6,752 bases of DNA, taken from the NCBI GenBank assembly GCA_029261435.1, contig JAJDBI010000294.1:1-6752 (forward strand). The letters run 5' to 3'. Position 1 is the stretch's first letter, and each line of letters opens with the position of its first letter. A program made the translations under genes and the position numbers. The notes beneath the pieces were generated by a model, which saw only the letters and a program-made list of their open reading frames with translations, was not told where the DNA came from and did not search any database. Positions 1 to 5,369 of the stretch are shown piece after piece. Source of the DNA: Nitrospinaceae bacterium (GTDB lineage: Bacteria; Nitrospinota; Nitrospinia; Nitrospinales; VA-1).

Positions 1-1410
1 TTTACTTCCACCCCCTTGGGATGAATTAACAACCAGAGAGTTTTTTTCCAAGGCCACCCGAGTCAAACCACCGGGGAGTACCTGAATTTCTTCACCATAC
101 AAAACATAAGGACGAAGGTCGATATGCCGGCCTTCAAAATGATCTTTCACGACTACAGGAACACGGGAAAGTTGAACAACAGGTTGCCCAATATAATTGC
201 GCGGCTCTCTTTTTATATTTTCGACCATCTCTGCTTGTTGCTCTTTGGTTGAAAAGGGACCGATCAACATTCCGTATCCCCCAGAACCATGGGTGGTTTT
301 GACAACAAAGTTTGCAATATTGTCAATAACATGTTGGCGCTCCTTCTCCATTTCACACACAAAGGTTGGAACATTGGGAAGTATCGCATCCTCACCGGTG
401 TAATATTTTACAATCTCCGGTACAAATGAATAAATTGCCTTGTCATCTGCAATGCCAGCTCCCGGCGCATTGGCTAATGCCACTTTCCCTGCGCGATACG
501 AATTCATGATCCCCGGCACTCCAAGCAATGAATCCGGATTGAACACGGTCGGATCCAGATATTCGTCATCAATTCTTCTGTATATAGCATCTACTTTTTC
601 AAAACCCTTTGTCGTTCTCATATAAACAAAATCATCCATGACAACAAGGTCTTGTCCTTCAACCAACTCCTCGCCCATTTGTTGAGCCAGGAACGAGTGT
701 TCAAAATAAGCGGAGTTGTGAATGCCCGGAGTAAGGATAACAATATTGGGGTTCATCACTGATTCAGGAATCAGATTGCGAAGTGTGTCAGAAAGGCGGC
801 TGGCATAATCATCGACCGGTCGAATCGGCAAAGCCTCAAAAACAGCGGGGAGGGTTCGCTTCATGACGCTTCGGTTGCCTAACACATACGAAACCCCAGA
901 AGGGCATCGCAGATTATCCTCCAGCACGAAGAAATCTCCCTTCTCATCTCTAACGAGATCAATTCCACTAATGTGGCACCAGATACCCTTGGGTGGTTTC
1001 AATCCTTCGCATTCTTTACGGTAGGCCACAGAGGAAAGAATGATTTCCTTTGATATCACGCCATCCTTAATTATCTTTTGATCGTTATAAACATCATCGA
1101 TGAATTTATTGAGCGCATAAACTCTTTGCTTTACACCTCGGTCAATGAGGTCCCAGTCACTGGCTTTGATAATTCGGGGAATGATGTCGAAGGGGAAAAC
1201 TTTTTCTAAACCTTTGGTATCGCCATAAACCCCGAAAGTAATCCCCATCTGCATGAATGCTGACTCGGCAGCTTTCTGCCGATTAGATAATTCTCGCTTG
1301 GAAAATGAGTTGATCCGATCCACCAGTTTTTTGGCTTCAGGCCTGGCTTGGCCAGAGGCTTCAAAAAATTCATCGTAGAAATGCTCAGGATTGTAAGAAT
1401 CGAAATTCAT
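1..1410 (-). CDS. Circularly permuted type 2 ATP-grasp protein (COG2308, DUF404/DUF407), C-terminus cut by window edge
   Basis: The open frame runs 470 codons from ATG (1408-1410) to the left edge without a stop. Landmarks are LEDNLRCPSGVSYVLGNR at residues 163-180, a glycine-rich nucleotide loop KTTHGSGGYG at 371-380, HIDLRPYV at 429-436 and LPGGLTRVAL at 445-454. The last visible residues, VVNSSQGGGSK, are the signature near the C-terminus of this family, whose members are about 470-490 residues, so only a short tail is missing. Known of the family: predicted ATP-dependent amide or peptide ligases, often encoded beside an alpha-E (DUF403) protein and a transglutaminase-like protease; the natural substrate is not established. 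Those partners would lie downstream, left of the window. No signal peptide or membrane segment is visible, so the protein is probably cytoplasmic. No clear Shine-Dalgarno precedes the ATG. The gene is divergent from the glutaminase. The family assignment is strong; the reaction is unknown. Confidence 0.93.
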   Translation of the reverse strand, partial: MNFDSYNPEHFYDEFFEASGQARPEAKKLVDRINSFSKRELSNRQKAAESAFMQMGITFGVYGDTKGLEKVFPFDIIPRIIKASDWDLIDRGVKQRVYALNKFIDDVYNDQKIIKDGVISKEIILSSVAYRKECEGLKPPKGIWCHISGIDLVRDEKGDFFVLEDNLRCPSGVSYVLGNRSVMKRTLPAVFEALPIRPVDDYASRLSDTLRNLIPESVMNPNIVILTPGIHNSAYFEHSFLAQQMGEELVEGQDLVVMDDFVYMRTTKGFEKVDAIYRRIDDEYLDPTVFNPDSLLGVPGIMNSYRAGKVALANAPGAGIADDKAIYSFVPEIVKYYTGEDAILPNVPTFVCEMEKERQHVIDNIANFVVKTTHGSGGYGMLIGPFSTKEQQAEMVENIKREPRNYIGQPVVQLSRVPVVVKDHFEGRHIDLRPYVLYGEEIQVLPGGLTRVALEKNSLVVNSSQGGGSK

Positions 1411-1556
1411 ATAATTATAATTTGAATGTTAGAGCACTTGCTTAGATAATCTACCAAACGCTTCAAAATTAATTTGTCTTACATTCTAACTGATTACATT
1501 TATTAATCCCATTGGTTTTTTATTTTTCAATTGGATTTAAAAGGGTTAAAAAAATT
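1411..1556. promoter_or_regulatory. Divergent intergenic region between the ATP-grasp and glutaminase genes
   Basis: This AT-rich, 146-base gap must hold the promoters of both divergent genes. I see a short perfect dyad, TAGATAATCTA (1443-1453), that could be an operator, and an AAGGG at 1541-1545 that serves as a weak Shine-Dalgarno 11 bases before the glutaminase ATG. No convincing -35/-10 pair stands out on either strand, so the promoters are inferred from gene layout only. Confidence 0.35.
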
Positions 1557-2471
1557 ATGCATTATAAGAAACTGATTTCGGCAATATCTGATGAGCTAAA
1601 AACCCTTGAAGATAAAGGCAAGGTTGCCTCTTACATTCCAGAGTTAAAGAAAATTGATCCGAAGAAATTTGGACTCCATATTGCGACTGTGGACAATAAA
1701 AGCTACGGCCTGGGGGATTACAATGAAAAGTTTTCAATTCAAAGCATTTCAAAGGTTCTTGCTCTCACATTAGCTTTTAAATTTGATGACAATAAGTTAT
1801 GGGATCGTGTAGACGTGGAGCCTTCTGGCACACCCTTTAATTCAATGATCCAATTAGAGTACGAAAAGGGCATCCCTCGCAATCCTCTAATCAATGCAGG
1901 CGCTCTGGTTCTTTGCGATATTTTGGTCAGTCGTCTGAAAAATCCGAGAGAAGAGTTTATTGAATTTGTAAGAGATATTTCCGGGAACCCGAATATAGAC
2001 TACTGCTATAAAATTTTTGAATCAGAAAAACAGACAGGCTTTAGGAACGCTGCTCTCATAAATTTAATGAAGTCCTTTGGGAATATAAAAAATAAAATTG
2101 AAACGGTATTGGATTTTTATTATCACTTGTGCTCCATTGAGATGTCTTGCAAAGAATTGTCTCAGGTCTTTTTATATCTTGCGTCGAATGGGATTCATCC
2201 TGCAACGAACATTGAAGTGGTGAGTTCTAGCAAGTCAAAACGTATCAATGCAATCATGCAACTATGCGGTTTTTATGATGAGGCAGGAGAGTTTGCTTTT
2301 ACAGTCGGATTGCCCGGTAAAAGTGGGGTAGGAGGAGGGATTGTAGCGATTCACCCGGGAAAATTTAGTATTGCTGTGTGGAGCCCCAGATTAAATAAAA
2401 AAGGAAACTCTTATAAAGGAATGAGGATCCTTGAGTTTTTAACAAGCAAAACTGAATCCTCCATATTTTGA
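1557..2471 (+). CDS. glsA: Glutaminase (serine-dependent beta-lactamase fold)
   Basis: This enzyme hydrolyses L-glutamine to L-glutamate and ammonia in the cytoplasm. Numbering from the ATG at 1557 (304 residues, the usual bacterial length), the active-site set is visible by comparison with human kidney-type glutaminase: Tyr26 in VASYIPEL, the Ser63-x-x-Lys66 catalytic pair in QSISK, Asn113 in INAGA, Glu157 and Asn164 in SEKQTGFRNAAL, Tyr188 in DFYYHLCSIE, Tyr240 in CGFYDEAG, and Lys255 with the oxyanion loop GLPGKSGVGGG (251-261). WSPRLNKKGNSYKG near the end is also typical. The frame stays open upstream to a TTG at 1512, but that start would add 15 residues not expected in the family; AAGGG at 1541-1545 supports 1557. 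It is divergent from the ATP-grasp gene, and its TGA overlaps the ATG of a small downstream frame. All key residues are present, so an active enzyme is expected. Confidence 0.95.
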   Translation: MHYKKLISAISDELKTLEDKGKVASYIPELKKIDPKKFGLHIATVDNKSYGLGDYNEKFSIQSISKVLALTLAFKFDDNKLWDRVDVEPSGTPFNSMIQLEYEKGIPRNPLINAGALVLCDILVSRLKNPREEFIEFVRDISGNPNIDYCYKIFESEKQTGFRNAALINLMKSFGNIKNKIETVLDFYYHLCSIEMSCKELSQVFLYLASNGIHPATNIEVVSSSKSKRINAIMQLCGFYDEAGEFAFTVGLPGKSGVGGGIVAIHPGKFSIAVWSPRLNKKGNSYKGMRILEFLTSKTESSIF

Positions 2472-2623
2472 TGTCTGAAAATAAAGCTTTGAGCCTCTTG
2501 AGTCCCTATGTAGAACTTTTTAATTTTAAGCATCAAAATCCATTGAGAAATTGTGGCTGGCAATTAAATAAAAACCCCAAGCTTGATAAAGTAGTTCACT
2601 ATTCAGAGTTTAATTGTTTGTAA
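2471..2623 (+). CDS. Small hypothetical frame overlapping the glutaminase stop
   Basis: A 50-codon frame begins at an ATG that shares its A with the glutaminase TGA (TGATG) and ends at TAA 2621-2623. The overlap is the kind that allows translational coupling, which is the main argument for a real gene. The product starts MSENKALSLLSPYVELFNFK, contains two Cys and is polar with no membrane segment; I do not recognise it. It could equally be the start of a gene whose remainder was lost, because the sequence after it is non-coding, or a chance frame in AT-rich DNA. Confidence 0.3.
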   Translation: MSENKALSLLSPYVELFNFKHQNPLRNCGWQLNKNPKLDKVVHYSEFNCL

Positions 2624-2783
2624 TTGTATTGGAGTTTGTCTCCTAGTTATATTTTTTCTATTTATTAAATTCAGAGAACTTTATCAAACGAATTTGCCAG
2701 GAGAAAATACCAAAAAATAAAGGGCAATATAAAGTAAATAGAATAAAGAGGATAATCGAAAATAATAGTTTTAGCTCTCGTGA

Positions 2784-2801
2784 AGTACCCAAAATGGTAC
2801 T
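2784..2801. repeat. Short perfect hairpin, 6-bp stem
   Basis: AGTACC (2784-2789) and GGTACT (2796-2801) are perfect inverted copies around a 6-base loop. It is the first of three consecutive dyads and is separated from the next by a single base. Possible role as part of an initiator-binding site is inference. Confidence 0.55.
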
Positions 2802-2802
2802 A

Positions 2803-2829
2803 AAGTGCGGTATTACTACCACCGCACTT
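2803..2829. repeat. Perfect hairpin, 9-bp GC-rich stem, 9-base loop
   Basis: AAGTGCGGT (2803-2811) and ACCGCACTT (2821-2829) pair perfectly around ATTACTACC. The six bases TATTAC at the loop entrance resemble part of the nicked loop of some eukaryotic rolling-circle virus origins, but that similarity is short and the Rep family here is different, so it is only a hint. The 3' arm shares four bases with the next, larger dyad, so the two structures compete. Confidence 0.65.
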
Positions 2830-2894
2830 GCTAACCTCTTTCGCTCCTCCCTCCGTGCAGTGGCGCGTCGTCGTCGCTCAATCGGCTAGCAAGT
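2826..2894 (-). repeat. Long stem-loop, 11-bp stem with one G.T on the minus strand
   Basis: ACTTGCTAACC (2826-2836) pairs with GGCTAGCAAGT (2884-2894). The single mismatch is A2834 against C2886 on the plus strand, which becomes a G.T wobble on the minus strand, so all 11 pairs form there. The 47-base apical part is GC-rich, with a CGTCGTCGTCG run (2866-2876) and a purine-rich minus strand opposite CTCCTCCCTCC (2844-2854). It is a candidate origin hairpin of the rolling-circle replicon; the function is inferred. Confidence 0.6.
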
Positions 2895-2967
2895 AAAATA
2901 GGGTTTCTTCAAAGTATATAAAAGGTAATAAAACTCCAACAAGCTCACCAAAGAGAATTGTGAAATC

Positions 2968-3019
2968 CTCTTCTCCACCACCTACCTCAGCTTGGGTGAA
3001 GGCAGGCGGCTCCGAAGAG
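2968..3019 (-). repeat. Long imperfect hairpin downstream of rep, candidate packaging or single-strand origin signal
   Basis: Read on the minus strand, CTCTTC (3019-3014) pairs with GAAGAG (2973-2968). After a small 3x3 internal loop a ten-pair arm follows (3010-3001 with 2986-2977), then one bulged base and TCA/TGA closing a 7-base loop (2990-2996). This gives 19 pairs in 52 bases. The three non-Watson-Crick positions are A.C on the plus strand and G.T on the minus strand, so the minus strand folds better. It starts 42 bases after the rep frame ends. A transcription terminator is the alternative, but there is no U-run after the stem. Confidence 0.55.
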
Positions 3020-3060
3020 AATTTATATTTTCACCTAAACTAAAGTAGGGAATCATTCAT

Positions 3061-3285
3061 CTAAACAGCAATTTCAACATTGCGCTCCGGTAGCTTTTCT
3101 GGAACAAAATAAATATCGGTTCCTAAAGCCCACTGTGGGATTTGAACAGGTTCACGGTGAACAATATCTTTTAATTGAATGGGTCTTGTGTGTTCATTTT
3201 TCTTTGAAACGCTTATATCGATACCAAAGGCTAACATTTCCCTTCTGTAGCGGTAGAATGTGTTTTTAGGCAAGATACTTTTCAA
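3061..3285 (-). CDS. C-terminal part of the gene II/X replication protein, separated by a frameshift
   Basis: This 74-codon frame matches the C-terminal end of filamentous-phage gene II/X proteins: SILPKNTFYRYRREMLAFGI resembles the M13 gene II stretch around MPRNSFWRYVSALVECGI, and the PVQIPQWALGTDIYF segment is typical of relatives. It can start only at a TTG (3283-3285), which overlaps the TGA of the preceding rep frame. Reading upstream in this same frame gives GHDLKSILPKNTF, which continues the upstream AYNSWIK if one base is restored near 3290. I therefore see it as the displaced tail of a single Rep of about 350 residues, not an independent gene. An AAGG seven bases before the TTG leaves re-initiation possible, which would give a separate protein like gene X (in M13 the C-terminal third of gene II, from an internal start). 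Confidence 0.6.
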   Translation of the reverse strand: MKSILPKNTFYRYRREMLAFGIDISVSKKNEHTRPIQLKDIVHREPVQIPQWALGTDIYFVPEKLPERNVEIAV

Positions 3286-4112
3286 GTCATGGCCTTGATC
3301 CAGCTGTTATAAGCTAAGTTCAAACGCGGTTTAAGGCCGTCTATGACTTTGTTAGTTAATTTGAACTGATCCGAAAATTCTATTTTCTTTAAGTAATGAT
3401 TGAAAAAGTAGCTAGAGGTTTCCTCTGTCCAATTTCCAGCATAGTGATAATTCTGCTTTTCAAGCATGGGTTTTCTGAGAACCAATTCACCGCGTAGTTT
3501 ATTTCCTGCAAATGTATTTAATTTTTCAAGAAGTGGCAATGTTGAAGGGAGCGTATGGTTCTTGACTCTAATTTCTTCGCCCTTTGAATAAAACTTAAAA
3601 GCCCAACGCCTAGAATTCTTTCCAAAATAAAGTGTTCCTCCTGTCATGATCGGTCTTCCATGCCTGCTCTTAGCTTGATGTTGTGCCACATTCAGCCAGG
3701 TTAAAACATCCTTCAAACTTGGCAATTCCCACATTTCAGTACAATCTACCCTTTTCAGTAAATAGCAGCCTTCTGCCCAAGCAACTCTGTTAGTTAATGA
3801 TGGGTTTAATGGAATTATTTCTGTAAGCCGTTTCATTAGACTGTTAACAAGTCCAATAAGGTCGTTTGATCCAAAAATATTGTGTCCCTGAAGCCATTTT
3901 GCAGGGTTTCCGTCAATCCTAAGGTGAGAAAAGCCCGAATATGAATCTCTTGATATTCTGATACTAGAATCATGAGAGCCGGGAATGGAAATGCCTATTT
4001 CTTTTTCCCATTCCTTTTCCCCGTTAGCCTTTACTCGACAGAACCAACCATCATGGAGTTGAATATTATCCAAGTTTGAACAAGGAACAACCGCTGTTAC
4101 CCAGTCGATCAT
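3282..4112 (-). CDS. Rolling-circle replication initiator, phage gene II/X (Phage_CRI) family, catalytic part
   Basis: Proteins of this family nick the double-stranded replicative form at the origin, stay bound to the 5' end and start rolling-circle synthesis. The 276-residue frame begins MIDWVTAVVPC, continues with PGSHDSSIRIS (44-54), and carries the hallmark GNPAKWLQGHNIFG (68-81), equivalent to SPAKVLQGHNVFG of M13 gene II protein. RVDCTEMW (121-128) corresponds to the RIDAT segment. FYSKGEEI (174-181) aligns with AYLKHVEL of M13, placing the likely nicking Tyr at 175 with Lys177. LRGELVLRKP follows at 206-215. The ATG overlaps the stop of the helix-turn-helix gene (TAATG) and is preceded by GAGAAAGG, so translation is coupled. 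The frame ends prematurely at TGA 3282-3284 after AYNSWIKAMT; the missing tail is in the next frame. Whether this truncated product works is unknown; the catalytic part is complete. Confidence 0.88.
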   Translation of the reverse strand: MIDWVTAVVPCSNLDNIQLHDGWFCRVKANGEKEWEKEIGISIPGSHDSSIRISRDSYSGFSHLRIDGNPAKWLQGHNIFGSNDLIGLVNSLMKRLTEIIPLNPSLTNRVAWAEGCYLLKRVDCTEMWELPSLKDVLTWLNVAQHQAKSRHGRPIMTGGTLYFGKNSRRWAFKFYSKGEEIRVKNHTLPSTLPLLEKLNTFAGNKLRGELVLRKPMLEKQNYHYAGNWTEETSSYFFNHYLKKIEFSDQFKLTNKVIDGLKPRLNLAYNSWIKAMT

Positions 4113-4309
4113 TAACCTTTCTCGCTGGTAGAGCTACGGACATTAGATCGTATATAGGCCTGAAGAGAAGATAGCTCATATCGGACAGCACGGGCTCCTA
4201 CCTTAACAAAAGGAATCCTAGCTCCAGCCCAACGATCACGTTCTAAAAATGCCACGCTTATGCAGAGAAATTTCGCGGCTTCTTTGGTGGTGAGTAATTT
4301 GTTTTCCAT
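4112..4309 (-). CDS. Small helix-turn-helix DNA-binding protein, AlpA/excisionase-like
   Basis: This 65-residue protein has the MerR-type winged-helix pattern of excisionases and AlpA-like regulators: LLTTKEAAKFLCISVAFLER (5-24) gives the helix-turn-helix, RIPFVKVGARAVRY (31-44) the beta wing, and ELSSLQAYI (45-53) the closing helix. Such proteins either bend attachment-site DNA for excision or control transcription of the element. The start is well fixed by AGGAG at 4316-4320, six bases before the ATG. Its TAA overlaps the rep ATG, so the two are co-translated, which links it to replication control; the presence of an integrase gene upstream also fits an excisionase role. I cannot choose between the two from sequence alone. 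Confidence 0.85.
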   Translation of the reverse strand: MENKLLTTKEAAKFLCISVAFLERDRWAGARIPFVKVGARAVRYELSSLQAYIRSNVRSSTSEKG

Positions 4310-4315
4310 TGTATT

Positions 4316-4340
4316 CTCCTAAAGAAAAATTATGCTTTAG
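4316..4340 (-). promoter_or_regulatory. Shine-Dalgarno of the helix-turn-helix gene with adjoining inverted repeat
   Basis: On the minus strand a perfect dyad CTAAAG (4340-4335) / CTTTAG (4324-4319) runs directly into the ribosome site AGGAG (4320-4316), sharing two bases with it. Folding in the mRNA would partly cover the ribosome site, so translational control of the helix-turn-helix/rep pair is possible. The dyad could instead be a protein-binding operator. Confidence 0.4.
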
Positions 4341-4383
4341 AAGAATTTAGTGGAATATCAAAGAGTTAACCAGATGCCACTAC

Positions 4384-4410
4384 ATGCAGAGGATATGCAT
4401 ATGCATGCAT
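4384..4410. promoter_or_regulatory. ATGCAT palindrome cluster in the leader of the helix-turn-helix/rep genes
   Basis: Two overlapping palindromes occur together, ATGCATATGCAT (4395-4406) and ATGCATGCAT (4401-4410), with one further ATGC at 4385-4388. They lie in the 137-base gap before the helix-turn-helix gene and make a plausible operator for that protein or a host regulator. A TTGAAT hexamer lies just upstream on the minus strand, but no good -10 follows at normal spacing, so I do not call a promoter. Confidence 0.35.
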
Positions 4411-4446
4411 AGGTATATTCAAACTTTGAAAAGGATAAGGAATCTA

Positions 4447-5262
4447 TTAATTTTCGTTATTTTCAGCTTGAGAGTCTTTCAGGGCTCTGCGAAAGAAGCG
4501 GTCTCTTTCTTTGGCATCAGGGTTCAGGAGGGATTTTTCTTTGTCGGATAGGGTTTTATAAAATCTGCGTATTGCCTCAGCAATGGAGGGAAACTTAGTA
4601 GAGTTATAAAATTTAACAAATTGAGATTTAATTTCATTGGTAGGTTCATGCCTTTTGATTGCGGCAGCACTATTTTTAAGGCTGATCAACTTTTTGGCTT
4701 TTATATTTGCGCTTTCGTCAGTTTTATTTAAATAAAATATTTCAGCGAAACTAATTGCCTCCATAGAGCTAAAGGCGAAAGTGTCAATAGCATGCGGATG
4801 TTGTGATTTTGTTTCCTTTTCTTTTGTCGTTGATTCAGGCTTTCGATATGTAAGAGCTTCACATATCATGTCGATAATACCTAAAGCAAGGATTGCAAAA
4901 TACTCAGCTTGAATTGCGTTTGGAAATTCATGTTGATTGCTAATATCGTACTTGCAAATAGAATCTAATAAGTCTGTGGCGGGCGAAAAGTAACTTTCAA
5001 TAGCAGGAGACTCTTTGGACCTTAAAGGGTTATTTTTATCGGCTTTATAAAATTGTTTAAGATTTTTGGTAAGGTCATTCTCCACCTCAAACAGTATCCA
5101 ATTGACGGTTTTCCATCCAAATTCAATTTGTTTTCGAGTACGACCCTTTAATATTATCCGAGCTTTAGCAACGATATATTCAAAGTCATCAGAAAAATAT
5201 TTTGGAACCTTCCCGTCTAAGGGAGAAAAAAACTTAAATGGTTTGTAGATAGAGGAAAACAC
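4447..5262 (-). CDS. Hypothetical protein between integrase and rep genes
   Basis: I do not recognise this 271-residue product. The frame can start no earlier than the GTG at 5260-5262, since an in-frame TAA stands two codons before it; a weak AAGG lies 11 bases upstream of the GTG and there is no early in-frame ATG. The protein has no signal peptide and no clear membrane segment. Residues about 115-145 form a hydrophobic helix-like stretch (AEYFAILALGIIDMICEAL). The C-terminal 65 residues are rich in charged side chains (IKRHEPTNEIKSQFVKFYN, then KTLSDKEKSLLNPDAKERD) and end in a basic RDRFFRRALKD segment, which may bind nucleic acid. It sits 107 bases after the integrase and 137 bases before the helix-turn-helix gene, in the same direction, so it belongs to the element and might be cargo, such as defence or superinfection immunity. 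That role is a guess from position only. Confidence 0.75.
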   Translation of the reverse strand: MFSSIYKPFKFFSPLDGKVPKYFSDDFEYIVAKARIILKGRTRKQIEFGWKTVNWILFEVENDLTKNLKQFYKADKNNPLRSKESPAIESYFSPATDLLDSICKYDISNQHEFPNAIQAEYFAILALGIIDMICEALTYRKPESTTKEKETKSQHPHAIDTFAFSSMEAISFAEIFYLNKTDESANIKAKKLISLKNSAAAIKRHEPTNEIKSQFVKFYNSTKFPSIAEAIRRFYKTLSDKEKSLLNPDAKERDRFFRRALKDSQAENNEN

Positions 5263-5273
5263 TATTTAATTGG

Positions 5274-5289
5274 CCTTAATTGTTTAAGG
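5274..5289. repeat. Inverted repeat upstream of the hypothetical gene
   Basis: CCTTAA (5274-5279) and TTAAGG (5284-5289) pair perfectly around TTGT, 12 bases before the GTG start of the hypothetical gene. The proximal arm supplies the only AAGG available as a ribosome site. It may be an operator or a chance AT-rich palindrome. Confidence 0.3.
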
Positions 5290-5369
5290 ATTTTAGAATA
5301 TATTTATTAGGCGGGAGCAACAATGTCAAACTACTTCAAACAGTTTCTTTTTTCTTGCTGTATGCCCTC

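Larger units (their letters stand above)
2624..3060. other. Long non-coding region with hairpins, probable replication origin / packaging region of the element
   Basis: No convincing protein gene lies in these 437 bases. The first part (2624-2780) is AT-rich and unremarkable. The rest holds a cluster of inverted repeats (2784-2894), of which the core (about 2805-2886) is clearly more GC-rich than its surroundings, then a second structured segment (2968-3019). A 9-base direct repeat AAGAGAATT (2951-2959 and 3016-3024) lies around the second structure. The region directly follows the rep gene on rep's sense strand. In filamentous phages the intergenic region likewise holds the double-strand origin, single-strand origin and packaging hairpin. 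The assignment to origin and packaging is inference; no experimentally known nick sequence is recognised. Confidence 0.5.

Noticed and set aside
197..625. Plus-strand open frames opposite the ATP-grasp gene
   Set aside because: They are antisense shadows of the clearly recognised minus-strand protein.
1485..1496. CTAACTGATTAC resembling the reverse complement of the right-end tRNA core (CTACTGATTAAG)
   Set aside because: Only an 8-base exact match in AT-rich DNA, with no tRNA sequence around it; most likely chance.
1512..1556. Upstream TTG start for the glutaminase
   Set aside because: The added 15 residues are not expected in the family, and the AAGGG site fits the ATG at 1557.
1555..1752. 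Minus-strand frame opposite the glutaminase gene
   Set aside because: The plus-strand frame carries the conserved glutaminase sequence including the Ser-x-x-Lys pair; the reverse frame has no family features.
2627..2655. GGAG/CTCC hairpin followed after several bases by a T-run, as a glutaminase terminator
   Set aside because: The stem is only four pairs and the T-run does not directly follow it.
2784..2894. Integron attC site or XerCD dif site
   Set aside because: The dyads lack the paired RYYYAAC/GTTRRRY core sites of attC and nothing resembles the 28-base dif layout; no integron cassette context is present.
4122..4140. TGGTAGAGC resembling a tRNA D-loop, as if the missing 5' half of the tRNA-Lys lay here
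   Set aside because: It lies inside the end of the helix-turn-helix coding sequence, there is no acceptor strand or TTAGCTCA before it, and the following bases do not give the expected anticodon stem.
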